Shown here piece by piece: positions 9,358-18,552 of a DNA stretch of 58,256 bases. The notes under the pieces are model-generated. The model made no database searches. It saw only the letters and a list, made by a program, of their open reading frames with translations, and was not told the origin of the DNA. Within the stretch, counting starts at the first letter, position 1, and each line of letters starts with the position of its first letter. The translations under genes and the position numbers were made by a program. The DNA is from an uncultured Saprospiraceae bacterium (GTDB lineage: Bacteria; Bacteroidota; Bacteroidia; Chitinophagales; Saprospiraceae), in contig CAKZVK010000048.1 of NCBI GenBank assembly GCA_937921825.1, positions 1 through 58,256 on the forward strand, read 5' to 3'.

Positions 9358-10113
9358 TTAATCTCCCTTATTGCTACCTGTTGCATTCCATATTTCCCAT
9401 GATTTTTCTGCCTGTAATTTCAGCATTTCTAATCCATTCTGAATCACAGCTCCATTAGCTTCAGCTCCGTTCAAAAGTAATGTTTTCTGGGGATTATAAA
9501 TAAGGTCATATACCAAATGATTAGAGGATATCTGAGTTAGATTTATATCAGGCACCTTTTCCTCATTGGGGTACATTCCTAGAGGTGTCGTATTCACTAT
9601 AATATTAAAAGCACTGAGATCTTCTTTTGCTAAGGAATTATAGTCAAAATCTGTATCAGTAGTCTTAGTTCTAGAGACGGCATAGATTGTGACTCCAAGT
9701 TGCTCTAGCACATAATTAATAGCCTTAGAAGCGCCTCCCGTTCCTAGCACTAAAGCACTACTACCCTCTAGCCTAAAAGGCAAATCCAGCTTCAAAAGAC
9801 TATGCTGAAAACCATAAACATCAGTATTAGACCCTACCAATCTATTGCCCACTTTAGAGATTGTATTCACTGACTTAATCTCTGCGGCAAATCCTTCTAA
9901 TGTGTCCAGATAGGGCAACACTTTTTCTTTGTAGGGTATCGTTACATTGAGTCCTAGGATGCCACTACCAAACAACTCATTGATAGAAGAAAGGTCTTCT
10001 AATTCATATGCCTTATACTCAGCGCATATACCTTCGGATCTAAACTTCTTGGTGAAATAACCAGGAGAAAAAGTATGACTGAGTGGGTATCCAATAAGAC
10101 CATATTTCTTCAT
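9358..10113 (-). CDS. aroE: Shikimate dehydrogenase
   Basis: This 251-residue protein has all AroE landmarks. They include the shikimate-binding YPLSHTFSP segment near residue 9, GLNVTIPYKEKV with catalytic Lys62, NTDVYGF with Asp98, the NADPH-binding LVLGTGGASKA glycine loop at about 121-131, the VNTTPLGMYP segment, and a C-terminal NGLEMLKLQA motif. It reduces 3-dehydroshikimate to shikimate with NADPH in aromatic amino acid synthesis, in the cytosol. The length is slightly short but normal for Bacteroidota forms. It starts one base after the sugar transferase stop and so is translationally coupled. Confidence 0.95.
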   Translation of the reverse strand: MKKYGLIGYPLSHTFSPGYFTKKFRSEGICAEYKAYELEDLSSINELFGSGILGLNVTIPYKEKVLPYLDTLEGFAAEIKSVNTISKVGNRLVGSNTDVYGFQHSLLKLDLPFRLEGSSALVLGTGGASKAINYVLEQLGVTIYAVSRTKTTDTDFDYNSLAKEDLSAFNIIVNTTPLGMYPNEEKVPDINLTQISSNHLVYDLIYNPQKTLLLNGAEANGAVIQNGLEMLKLQAEKSWEIWNATGSNKGD

Positions 10114-10114
10114 A

Positions 10115-11527
10115 CTACTTGCCTTTACCTTGTAATAAGATGAGGAAAGTCTGGAATAAGATTTTTACATCTAAGCTCACAGACATATTCTCTAGATACC
10201 TAAGGTCATACTTCATTCTCTGGACCATTTCATCTACAGTAGAAGCATACCCAAACTCCACTTGTCCCCATGAGGTGATGCCGGGCCTTACTTGCAGAAG
10301 ATGCTTATACAAGGGTTCTTTGCCCACGATCTTATCTATGAAATACTGACGTTCGGGCCTAGGGCCTACTAGCGACATATCCCCCAGCAAGAGATTAAAA
10401 AACTGAGGTATTTCATCTAGTCGCCACTTCCTGATAGTCCTCCCGAATGGTGTTATTCTTGGGTCGTGATCACTGCTTAATTGTGGCCCCGCTTTTTCTG
10501 CATCTGTATACATAGACCTGAACTTGAGGATGTGAAAAGGCTGACCATTCTTCCCTATTCTTTCTTGCTTAAATAGCAATGGCCCAGACGAGGATAATCG
10601 CACTCTTATAGCCACATATAGATACAAGGGCAAACAAAGCACAATCAGCACTACTGCTGCTATGATATCCAGGACTCTCTTGACGACTTGTTCATGACGA
10701 GGCATCATGACTTGATCTACCTCTATAAGACCTGACGCCGGTACATGATTTAGTTTTACCTTACCTAGTAGTAGCTCGTATAGCTGTGGAATAATTTTGA
10801 CCAGTACTACTTCTTTATGCTCGTAGAGCTTATCTAACACTGAGTAAACTTTGTCTTTATTCTCCGCCTCAATGGCTAAAATGACTTCTTCAACCTTTTC
10901 ATTTTCTAGCACTCTATCTAGCTCATCTAGGCTTCCGAGATAAGGCAGTTTTTGCTGACTATCACTCTTGTCTTCACTAAGAAAACCAATGAAATTCAAA
11001 CCCAGTGGATTCTTACCGGACAGCACATCATTCTGTAACTTACTGGCTGCTTTATCAGTTCCTAAAACTAAGGTGGCATAGCTTACCTTTCCTGCTTTCA
11101 ATCGAAATTTTGCCCAGGTCAGGAGCAGCATTCTAAAGAAGCTCGTTATGAAATAATGCAACCCCAATAATACTAAAAAGGGAGTCAGAAAACTGACGTA
11201 CTGCACTGTGGTATCATCTATCAAAATAGTAAAGAACAGAAAGAGGCAACCGACTAAGGAAAGCAACAAAGTTCTTCTTAAGGTCCCTAGTCTGGAATAT
11301 CGATAGATATCAGAATACTTATCAAAGATGGAGTATAAAATTACCCATCCTAGAGGGATGACCATCAGTCCTAGAGAGAGCTTTTCGTCTGAAAGGACCT
11401 CAGATATGCTGACCTCAGGTTCTACGATTCTACGTCTATACACAAAGAAGATTAGCCAGGCAATGCCTGCTGACAACCAGTCAAAAAAACGATAAAAGAA
11501 CAACTCTGTTTTTCGCTGAATTACCAT
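10115..11527 (-). CDS. Exopolysaccharide polyprenyl glycosylphosphotransferase (sugar transferase)
   Basis: The 470-residue protein has the layout of WbaP/WcaJ-type initiating enzymes. Several N-terminal membrane segments lie within residues 1-135, followed by a soluble Rossmann-like domain (about 145-265). A further hydrophobic segment comes after KRVLDIIAAVVLIVL, then the catalytic bacterial sugar-transferase domain. That domain shows GPLLFKQERIGKNGQPF, ILKFRSM, a K-W-R-L-D-E-IPQ motif and DMSLVGPRPER. It transfers a sugar-1-phosphate onto undecaprenyl phosphate at the inner membrane, the first step of capsule or exopolysaccharide assembly. No other glycosyltransferase or Wzx/Wzy gene is nearby, so the rest of the pathway lies elsewhere. 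Confidence 0.92.
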   Translation of the reverse strand: MVIQRKTELFFYRFFDWLSAGIAWLIFFVYRRRIVEPEVSISEVLSDEKLSLGLMVIPLGWVILYSIFDKYSDIYRYSRLGTLRRTLLLSLVGCLFLFFTILIDDTTVQYVSFLTPFLVLLGLHYFITSFFRMLLLTWAKFRLKAGKVSYATLVLGTDKAASKLQNDVLSGKNPLGLNFIGFLSEDKSDSQQKLPYLGSLDELDRVLENEKVEEVILAIEAENKDKVYSVLDKLYEHKEVVLVKIIPQLYELLLGKVKLNHVPASGLIEVDQVMMPRHEQVVKRVLDIIAAVVLIVLCLPLYLYVAIRVRLSSSGPLLFKQERIGKNGQPFHILKFRSMYTDAEKAGPQLSSDHDPRITPFGRTIRKWRLDEIPQFFNLLLGDMSLVGPRPERQYFIDKIVGKEPLYKHLLQVRPGITSWGQVEFGYASTVDEMVQRMKYDLRYLENMSVSLDVKILFQTFLILLQGKGK

Positions 11528-11552
11528 CTATGAGTTCCTCTTCGACATGAGA

Positions 11553-12389
11553 TTAGATATAGACTATTCTGACATTATCAATCCAAAGACAGCCTTCTTC
11601 ATCCAAGCCAGACCCTCCGAAGTACAGTTTATAAGCATCGAATTCTCCGCCGTTTAGCTGAGCAGATAGGTTGAGATAAAGCTTGCTCCATTCTTCTTTT
11701 GGGAATAATGTGATAACAGGAACAGAATTACTGATTGTAGAAATCTGACCTAAATAGCCAATTGAAAAATTCACCTCGGACTTGTAATCAATTTCCAGAT
11801 ACACTTCAGAACTATTAAAAATCTCAGTTGGATAGGCTTGCTGTGTGGTCTGCTGGAATCTGGAAGTGGATTCTGTAATACAAAGTTTACCACCGAAGCT
11901 GCCATATGGCGTCTCCTCTGACCTGACAATCTTCGTCTCATCCTCATCATCTAGATCTAGAGAAAATAAGTTATCCACTTCAAAGTTTTCGATGACAGCA
12001 AAGTTGACATTATCTAGATATTCAAAGGCAGGATCTAATTGCACTTCAGTCGAAGGAACGAAATCAAGTACGTAATTCTCTCTGGTGTAAAACGGATACT
12101 CTTTAGCAGAAAACTCCAGACCATTATCTCTGATACCAGGTATCACATCTACTTCCACAGTCGTACCACTGCCTAGTACTGGCACCCTTGCTGGCAACTC
12201 AAATACGCCGACATTGAATCCATCAACATAGACCCATACATCCCGAATAAATGCAGTATTGGGAATACCAGATGGTGGTGTAAACTTTGCCTCATCTATA
12301 ATGAGATACATGGGCTCTTCACTAAAATTATCTGTAAGTCCACAGGAAAACAGACTGAGAAAAGTGAAAGCTATAATTAGTTTTTTCAT
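11553..12389 (-). CDS. Lipoprotein of unknown function
   Basis: This 278-residue protein begins with a lipoprotein signal (FTFLSLFSC, lipid-anchored Cys near 16). The mature part is acidic and apparently all-beta. An N-terminal part mentions VWVYVDGFNVGVFELPA, a pattern seen in PEGA-like or Ig-like modules. The C-terminal 140 residues resemble a jelly-roll ending in LWIDNVRIVYI, like carbohydrate-binding or concanavalin-like folds. I know no named family. It sits one base from the Gfo/Idh gene and upstream of the sugar transferase, so an envelope polysaccharide context is likely, but no function can be assigned. Confidence 0.7.
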   Translation of the reverse strand: MKKLIIAFTFLSLFSCGLTDNFSEEPMYLIIDEAKFTPPSGIPNTAFIRDVWVYVDGFNVGVFELPARVPVLGSGTTVEVDVIPGIRDNGLEFSAKEYPFYTRENYVLDFVPSTEVQLDPAFEYLDNVNFAVIENFEVDNLFSLDLDDEDETKIVRSEETPYGSFGGKLCITESTSRFQQTTQQAYPTEIFNSSEVYLEIDYKSEVNFSIGYLGQISTISNSVPVITLFPKEEWSKLYLNLSAQLNGGEFDAYKLYFGGSGLDEEGCLWIDNVRIVYI

Positions 12390-12390
12390 T

Positions 12391-13338
12391 TTATATACTT
12401 GACGATTTTCTAGCCAACTCTTCTATTTCGTGGGCCAACTTGGTAGTCCTGAATGCATTACTAAAATTGGCCTGGCTAGATCTTTTATTTAGGATACAAT
12501 CGTAAAAATATCTTTGTTCCTTTACGATTGCATTCCCCTTTAATGTTCCAGAAGACTTTAGGATCATTTGCTTCGTCTTGTCCCCTACCTTTATAGTCAT
12601 CCCTTCATTCAACTCCTCATCAGATAGTTTTATTATCTGACTTTCTTTCTTCTGGAGATCTATACTCAGATAGCAATTCTCCTGGAATATTCTAAACTTC
12701 CGCATCACTTTGAGACTCATTCTACTAGCAGTCAAGTTAGCAACCGAGTTATCTTCAAACTCTATCCTACAGTTACAGATATCCAAAGTATCTGTAAAGA
12801 CTTGCACTCCTGTTGCTCTGATTTCTTTGACAGCACAATTTTTCATCGTCAATAAGAGATCTAGATCATGTATCATGAGATCAAAAACAACACTGACATC
12901 ATTACCTCTTTCATTGAACTGAGCCAAACGATGTACCTCTATAAACTTCGGATTAGCTATATCGTTTTCTAAAAAAGAAAAGGCCGGATTATATCTCTCT
13001 ACGAATCCCACTTGGGTCACCAAATCAGGATGTTCTAATGACAAGTCAAGAAGGGCTTTAGCCTCTGATAGTGTACTAGCCATGGGTTTTTCTACAAAAC
13101 AATGTTTTCCTGCTTTCAGCACTTGAGATACCAGTGCAAAGTGTTCGGTGGTCGGTGCGGCAATAAGGCAGGCCTCTGATTCTAAAATCAAACTCTCAAG
13201 GTCTGCATAGATTTTAGTCCCCTCATAATTTCCAGAAAGAGCAGGATCATAAATCCCTAGCAAATCAAAGTCTGTTTCTTTCAAACAATTGAAATGAATC
13301 TTACCTAAATGACCTAGTCCGATTAATCCTAACTTCAC
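12391..13338 (-). CDS. Gfo/Idh/MocA family oxidoreductase
   Basis: This 315-residue protein begins with the dinucleotide-binding loop GLIGLGHLGKIH. It carries the family signature AGKHCFVEKPMA, with the catalytic-site Lys84, followed by a C-terminal alpha/beta substrate domain containing VVFDLMIHDLDLLL. Members oxidise or epimerise sugars and related polyols with NAD(P). Some act on UDP-sugars, which would suit the initiating sugar transferase downstream, but the substrate cannot be read from sequence. It starts 3 bp after the small membrane protein and ends one base before the lipoprotein, clearly within one operon. Confidence 0.9.
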   Translation of the reverse strand: MKLGLIGLGHLGKIHFNCLKETDFDLLGIYDPALSGNYEGTKIYADLESLILESEACLIAAPTTEHFALVSQVLKAGKHCFVEKPMASTLSEAKALLDLSLEHPDLVTQVGFVERYNPAFSFLENDIANPKFIEVHRLAQFNERGNDVSVVFDLMIHDLDLLLTMKNCAVKEIRATGVQVFTDTLDICNCRIEFEDNSVANLTASRMSLKVMRKFRIFQENCYLSIDLQKKESQIIKLSDEELNEGMTIKVGDKTKQMILKSSGTLKGNAIVKEQRYFYDCILNKRSSQANFSNAFRTTKLAHEIEELARKSSSI

Positions 13339-13341
13339 AAA

Positions 13342-13641
13342 TTACCTATTGAAATAAAGGTAGCAAAAACAAAGTAATATCAACACAAAGCCTATAAAGA
13401 CGAACTTTATCAGATTGTCCAAGGACTCTGAAAAAGCATTAAGCTCGGCCTTATGCTTGGGGTGATACTGATCAAAATAGGAGGCTCTCTTTTTCTTGTT
13501 AAAAAACACCTTAGGATGTACATCTATCTGTTTCTTGGTCAGGGCCTTGTATTGCTTTATCATTCGCACTCTGAAATAGACATTTACAGCCAGCATCAGA
13601 AATACTAGAGGGATAACTAAATATGAAACTATTAATGACAT
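13342..13641 (-). CDS. Small two-helix membrane protein
   Basis: This 99-residue protein has an N-terminal transmembrane helix (about 5-22), a basic loop rich in Lys and Tyr with the segment YFDQYHPKHKAEL, and a second helix (about 77-96, FVFIGFVLILLCFCYLYF). The family is not recognised. It is the first gene of the minus-strand operon running to 8156, and is separated from the divergent M14 peptidase gene by only 45 bp, where both promoters would have to lie or overlap coding sequence. A scaffold or envelope role is a guess only. Confidence 0.65.
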   Translation of the reverse strand: MSLIVSYLVIPLVFLMLAVNVYFRVRMIKQYKALTKKQIDVHPKVFFNKKKRASYFDQYHPKHKAELNAFSESLDNLIKFVFIGFVLILLCFCYLYFNR

Positions 13642-13686
13642 AAACCTTTATAAGAGATTGTATATTACCATGACAAATCCATCAAG

Positions 13687-16233
13687 ATGATAATCAAGCT
13701 GACAAAGCTAACGATACTTCAGATATTCTTATTAAGCAGTATAGTAAGTATCGCTCAGGTCCCCAATTCATACTATCTACCTGAAATAGAGTATGATAAG
13801 CAAATCCCCGATCCGCAATCCTTTCTTCAGTATCAGATCGGAGAGTGGCATATTACGCATGACCAACTCTATAGGTACATGAAAGAGCTCTGCGCATCTT
13901 CTCCTAACTGCATCTTTGAAGAATTTGCTCGTACACATGAGAACAGACCATTGGTCAATCTTATCATCTCCTCAGAAGAAAACCTTAAAAATCTAGATGA
14001 AATAAAAGATCAAAGGAATGCCCTGATCAGCTCCAATGCTAAAGCTAATACAGACCTCTCCTCTATTCCACTGGTTCTCTATCAGGGTTACAGCATCCAC
14101 GGCAATGAAAGCAGCGGATCTAATGCCTCTACTATGGTGGCCTATTACCTCCTAGCCGGCCAAAGCAAAGAACTTACAGAACTCAGAGAAAATGCAGTAA
14201 TCATTATAGACCCTAGCTATAATCCTGATGGCTTGAATAGATTCAGCACCTGGGCGAATATGCATAAGCACCAAACTTTGTCCTCTGACCCTACAGGCAG
14301 AGAGTTCAATGAAGTATGGCCAGGCGGTCGGACTAACCACTATTGGTTTGATCTGAATAGAGATTGGATCTTTAATATCCATCCAGAAAGCAAGGGCCGA
14401 ATCAAGAGATTTCAAGAGTGGCAGCCAGACATCCTGACGGACCACCACGAGATGGGTTCTAACTCTACTTTCTTCTTTCAGCCAGGTGTCCCAAGTAGAA
14501 CCAATCCCAATACCCCTAAAGTCAATCAAACCCTAACTGAAAGGATCGCAAAGTTTCATGCTGCCAACCTAGATAGCATCGGCTCATTATACTTTACTAA
14601 GAAAAGATTTGATGATTATTACTATGGTAAGGGAAGTACCTACCCTGACATCAATGGCTGTGTCGGTATCCTATTTGAGCAAGCCAGTGCTAGAGGTCAC
14701 CTGAGAGAGACTGACAATGGCACCATGAGCTTCCCCTTTACTATAAGAAATCAAGTTGTGACCTCCATCTCTACACAGAGAGCTGCGATGCATCTGAAGA
14801 AAGATCTATTAAGCTACAAGAGGGATTTCTTCAAGCAGGCATACTCTAATAAAGGGGCCTTTGTCTTCGATGCGGAGGACCATTACAAGGCTTCTTTCTT
14901 CTTGGATATGCTTAATAGGCATAAGATAGACGTCTACAAACTCGATAACAACCTCCAAGTAGACAATATGACCTTCCGTAAGGAGAGCAGCTATGTAGTC
15001 CCCAAGAATCAAAGACAAAGTGGTCTTATCAAAACAATTTTTGAACGTGTAAATACTTTTCCAGATAGCCTCTTCTATGATGTCTCGGCATGGACCTTAC
15101 CACTGGCTCTAAATATTAATGCTGCAGAAACAGCTAAGACGGTGAGCTTAGGACCCAAGGCCACAGGTGTAGAATTCGTCAGTCATTCTATAAACGAAAA
15201 GAGCTATGCCCTTTACCTAGATTGGAAAGAATATAATACACCTGCTGTTCTGTACGGCCTTCTCGATCAAGAGATCAAAGTCAAGGTGACTCAGAAGCCC
15301 ATAAGCATCAGCAGTAACCAGGAAGAAAAGAAGATAAATAGCGGTACGCTTATCATTCCACTGAATAACCAAAAACAGAAGAAGGAAGAAATTATAAGCA
15401 CTGTGCAAGCACTCGCTGACAGATACATGGTACAGGTATATTCTATAGATTCGGGTTATTCTGACAGTGGCGATGCCATAGGCAGTCCTGATCAGGCAGC
15501 CTTGACTAAGCCCAAGATTGCGATTATCGTCGGTGAAGGCGTCAGCTCTTATGAAGCAGGCTCCTCTTGGTATCAGCTGGATCAGCGACTGCATATCCCC
15601 TTCACCATGATAGATAAGCGACAGTTAAAATCTCGAAATCTGGACAGATATAATCTCATAATCATGCCTGATGGTCGATACAGTCAGGAGGACCTTCCTA
15701 CAGAAAAGCTTAGAAAATGGATGGAAAAAGGTGGCACTTTAGTCGCTTATCGTAGAGCAATCAATTTTACCAATAAGATAGGCTGGACCAAACTAGAAAG
15801 AGTAAAAGCAGATAAACGATCCAAAGCTAAGATTGCCTACGAGAATATGCAGCAGTCTTCTGGCTCCCAGGTTATCGGAGGTGCCATCTTTGAGACGAAA
15901 GTAGACCTCTCACATCCTCTATTCTTTGGATATACGGACGATTCTCTGCCAGTCTTCAAAAAAGGGACACAATTCTATGCAGATACTGACAATGCACTAG
16001 CCTCTCCGATGCACTATACCTCTAACCCCGTAATGAGTGGTTATACCTCTAAACGTAATGCCTTGATGGCGAGAGGAGCTGTCGGTGTACACTGTGCAAG
16101 GGTCGGTGATGGAAAAGTGATCGCCATAGTGGATAATCCCAACTTCAGAGGCTATTGGTTAGCCGGGAGTAAGCTCTTTGCCAATACTCTATTTTTTAGT
16201 GAACTGATCGCTGGAGGAGCCCTTCAGAGGTAA
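13687..16233 (+). CDS. Secreted M14 zinc carboxypeptidase
   Basis: The 848-residue protein has an export signal (LQIFLLSSIVSIAQ). The peptidase M14 domain follows, with zinc ligands His138 and Glu141 in YSIHGNESSG, a substrate-binding NRDW (Arg225), a third ligand at His253 or His254 in LTDHHEMG, and the catalytic Glu331 in GILFEQASARG. The rest (about 500-848) is an extension seen in large Bacteroidota M14 proteins, including a class-I glutamine amidotransferase-like fold (KIAIIVGEG, LIIMPDGRYS, KWMEKGGTLVAYR). It probably acts in the periplasm or outside the cell on peptides. Transcription is divergent from the 13641 operon. Confidence 0.88.
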   Translation: MIIKLTKLTILQIFLLSSIVSIAQVPNSYYLPEIEYDKQIPDPQSFLQYQIGEWHITHDQLYRYMKELCASSPNCIFEEFARTHENRPLVNLIISSEENLKNLDEIKDQRNALISSNAKANTDLSSIPLVLYQGYSIHGNESSGSNASTMVAYYLLAGQSKELTELRENAVIIIDPSYNPDGLNRFSTWANMHKHQTLSSDPTGREFNEVWPGGRTNHYWFDLNRDWIFNIHPESKGRIKRFQEWQPDILTDHHEMGSNSTFFFQPGVPSRTNPNTPKVNQTLTERIAKFHAANLDSIGSLYFTKKRFDDYYYGKGSTYPDINGCVGILFEQASARGHLRETDNGTMSFPFTIRNQVVTSISTQRAAMHLKKDLLSYKRDFFKQAYSNKGAFVFDAEDHYKASFFLDMLNRHKIDVYKLDNNLQVDNMTFRKESSYVVPKNQRQSGLIKTIFERVNTFPDSLFYDVSAWTLPLALNINAAETAKTVSLGPKATGVEFVSHSINEKSYALYLDWKEYNTPAVLYGLLDQEIKVKVTQKPISISSNQEEKKINSGTLIIPLNNQKQKKEEIISTVQALADRYMVQVYSIDSGYSDSGDAIGSPDQAALTKPKIAIIVGEGVSSYEAGSSWYQLDQRLHIPFTMIDKRQLKSRNLDRYNLIIMPDGRYSQEDLPTEKLRKWMEKGGTLVAYRRAINFTNKIGWTKLERVKADKRSKAKIAYENMQQSSGSQVIGGAIFETKVDLSHPLFFGYTDDSLPVFKKGTQFYADTDNALASPMHYTSNPVMSGYTSKRNALMARGAVGVHCARVGDGKVIAIVDNPNFRGYWLAGSKLFANTLFFSELIAGGALQR

Positions 16234-16244
16234 TAAAGTGGGTT

Positions 16245-16278
16245 TTTGAGCAATAAAACAACTATTTCAGTAGTTTTG
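16245..16278 (+). promoter_or_regulatory. Bacteroidota-type promoter of isocitrate dehydrogenase
   Basis: A TTTG at 16245-16248 and a perfect TAnnTTTG element (TAGTTTTG, 16271-16278) are separated by 22 bp, close to the known -33/-7 arrangement of Bacteroidota housekeeping promoters. Transcription would start about 30 bp upstream of the ATG at 16317. Confidence 0.55.
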
Positions 16279-16316
16279 CAGCCTTATTAATAAAGCTAAA
16301 AAATAGATAGTTTAAT

Positions 16317-17546
16317 ATGAGCGGAACAAAAATTACACTTTCCAGAAGAGGAAGAGTGCAAGTCCCTAAGGATCCTATTATCCCTTTTATTGAAGGAGAT
16401 GGCATAGGACCAGATATTTGGGCAGCAGCACAAAAGGTATTCGACGCAGCTGTAGAAAAGGCTTATGATGGTGACAGAAAGATTCACTGGAAGGAAGTAT
16501 ACGCAGGTGAAAAAGCTAATGCTAGAAACGCTGGTGATTGGTTGCCACAGGCGACTACAGATACTATAGCGGAGCACCTAGTGGCTATCAAAGGGCCTCT
16601 AACGACTCCAGTAGGAGGTGGATTCAGATCACTGAATGTAGCCATCAGACAGAGATTAGATCTATATGCTTGTGTACGTCCTGTGAAGTGGTATAGAGGA
16701 GTACCTTCTCCAGTAAAGAAACCAGGTCTTGTAGATATGGTTATCTATAGAGAGAATACTGAGGATATCTATGCAGGTATAGAATACCTACACGGTACTG
16801 AAGAAAATGAAAAAGTAAAGTCCTTCCTTATCGATGAGATGGGTGCAAAAGGCATAAGATTCCCTAAGACGGCATCTATTGGTGTAAAACCAGTATCAGT
16901 AGAAGGAACAGAGAGACTAGTCAGAGCAGCAATCAATGCCGCTATCAAAAACAAGAAAGCAAAGTCTGTAACTCTTGTTCACAAGGGTAACATCATGAAA
17001 TTTACAGAAGGTAAATTCAAAGAGTGGGGTTACGAGTTGGCTAAGAAAGAATTCGGTGGTACTGATCTAGATGGTGGACCATGGCAAGTAATTAAGCATA
17101 AGGATAGAGAGATCATCATCAAAGATGTGATCGCAGATGCATTCTTACAGCAGATCTTACTAAGACCTGCAGAGTATGATGTAATCGCTACGCTGAATCT
17201 TAATGGTGATTATATTTCTGATGCTCTTGCAGCAGCTGTAGGAGGTATAGGAATAGCACCAGGTGCTAACATCAACTACGAAACAGGAGTAGCTGTATTC
17301 GAGGCGACGCATGGTACTGCACCTAAGTATGCAGGTCAGGACAAAGTGAACCCAAGTTCTGTCATCTTATCAGGTGTAATGATGTTTGATTACATGGGAT
17401 GGGGTAAAGTCGGTAAGATCATAGAAAGAGGAATCAAAGGCGCTATCAAATCCAAGAAGGTCACTTATGACTTTGAAAGATTAATGAAGAATGCCACTCT
17501 AGTTAAATGTTCAGAGTTCGGAAACGAAATCATCAAGAACATGTAA
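16317..17546 (+). CDS. icd: NADP-dependent isocitrate dehydrogenase
   Basis: This 409-residue protein is a clear E. coli-type Icd. It has [14 protein letters not shown] at the N-terminus, the substrate loop [18 protein letters not shown] (with the serine position phosphorylated by AceK in enterobacteria) and the [12 protein letters not shown] segment. NADP specificity is shown by [15 protein letters not shown] (Lys337, Tyr338 and Val344, equivalent to the NADP-binding trio of E. coli), with Tyr and Arg retained in VTYDFERLM. It converts isocitrate to 2-oxoglutarate in the TCA cycle. It is monocistronic, with a promoter at 16245-16278 and a terminator at 17572-17604. Confidence 0.96.
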   Translation: MSGTKITLSRRGRVQVPKDPIIPFIEGDGIGPDIWAAAQKVFDAAVEKAYDGDRKIHWKEVYAGEKANARNAGDWLPQATTDTIAEHLVAIKGPLTTPVGGGFRSLNVAIRQRLDLYACVRPVKWYRGVPSPVKKPGLVDMVIYRENTEDIYAGIEYLHGTEENEKVKSFLIDEMGAKGIRFPKTASIGVKPVSVEGTERLVRAAINAAIKNKKAKSVTLVHKGNIMKFTEGKFKEWGYELAKKEFGGTDLDGGPWQVIKHKDREIIIKDVIADAFLQQILLRPAEYDVIATLNLNGDYISDALAAAVGGIGIAPGANINYETGVAVFEATHGTAPKYAGQDKVNPSSVILSGVMMFDYMGWGKVGKIIERGIKGAIKSKKVTYDFERLMKNATLVKCSEFGNEIIKNM

Positions 17547-17571
17547 TTCTGAGTGATCATAAAATAGAAAA

Positions 17572-17604
17572 GAGGCTGTCTCGCAAGGGATAGCCTCTTT
17601 TTTT
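17572..17604 (+). terminator. Rho-independent terminator of icd
   Basis: A 9-bp stem (GAGGCTGTC pairing with GATAGCCTC, one G-U pair) is followed by a run of seven T residues, 26 bp after the icd stop codon. Confidence 0.9.
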
Positions 17605-17671
17605 ATATCGGAATTATGATATGCATCGTATTCCAAAGGATATGCCGTCATCATCATGTGTTATCGACTGG

Positions 17672-18348
17672 CTATACCCTGAGTAGATTGTTAATTTTCG
17701 ATTTTATATTATCGAGTTTATTTAGGAAAGGAATTAGATTTGGGTCTAACCAACCTGTTAGATCTATAATCATTTGTTTAATTAGAGTAGCTTCATTGCA
17801 ATTGATAGTATTTCCCTAAAGCAAATTGGTTCACAATGATTAACTCGATTTCTGAAATCCCTTATTTTCTCTAGTTTCTGATGCAAGGTAGACCTGTTTT
17901 CTACCGAAGGTTTATGAGGGAATATTTGTATAGGTTTACCAAGCAACAACCTATAGTATGGAACAGAAAAGAGAGCTACCCAAAATCCAAGAGTTTGATC
18001 TGATAAAACTTTGCCACTTGTAATAATAGCCCTACTTCTCCTCAATTTTCTTTCTGTAGATACTACTTGTCTCTTGAGGTATTTGTTAGCCCCCAATGAA
18101 GCATCATCCATAAATCCGCTTTTTTGGTTGCGAATCCAATTAGGATCTGCAAAATGATTTGATAGTTCAAGGTTTAAGCTATTTCTAAGAATTACTTCAA
18201 ATTGGCTTACTACAGGATGAAAAGCCTGGGTTAATCTTATGTTTGCTGTATACAACTTCTTTGCCCTATTTAAATCATTTCCAGTAGCAATTAGATATCT
18301 ATCATATCTTGGCTGGGACAGGTATTTGGTTCTTAAACTAAGCCTCAT
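17672..18348 (-). pseudogene. Abi family (AbiD/F-like, HEPN) protein gene, frameshifted near its 3' end
   Basis: The N-terminal 188 codons match Abi_2/AbiD-F family proteins: YDRYLIATGNDLNRAKKLY, HPVVSQFEVILRNSLN, LGFWVALFSVPYY and IRDFRNRVNHCEPICF, the last containing the R-x4-H motif of HEPN RNases. The frame then meets TAA at 17782. Shifting by one base near 17808-17822 opens a frame reading CNEATLIKQMIIDLTGWLDP and onwards to NNLLRV, with a stop at 17672. This is the expected C-terminal helix of the family. Total length is one base short of 226 codons including the stop, so a single-base deletion (or assembly error) is the simplest explanation. Intact members are phage-defence abortive infection proteins. 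No partner gene is present. Confidence 0.8.
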
Positions 18349-18438
18349 ATTGCTTAATATAGCAAATTGACTTATATTTACAATACAAACGCTTGATAAA
18401 GCCTCTTCCTTTGGAACGTAATCAAGTATAAGAAATTA

Positions 18439-18470
18439 GACTTCAAGGTTTCCTTGGGGTCTTTTTTTTT
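18439..18470 (+). terminator. Orphan rho-independent terminator
   Basis: GACTTCAAGG pairs with CCTTGGGGTC over 10 bp (two G-U pairs) around TTT, followed by nine T residues. No plus-strand protein gene lies directly upstream; icd already has its own terminator 830 bp earlier. A 6-bp inverted repeat (CTTGAT/ATCAAG) upstream hints at a short structured transcript. Confidence 0.6.
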
Positions 18471-18552
18471 ATGCATTCATAAAAGAAAAGGTTTCCACTC
18501 AGGGACCCCACTTTTACTGTAGCTTATTTCCTTTTCTTTTTGGGGCCAACTT

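Noticed and set aside
17616-17819. Plus-strand 67-residue frame after the icd terminator
   Set aside because: It is antisense to the frameshifted C-terminus of the Abi gene, which explains its sequence.
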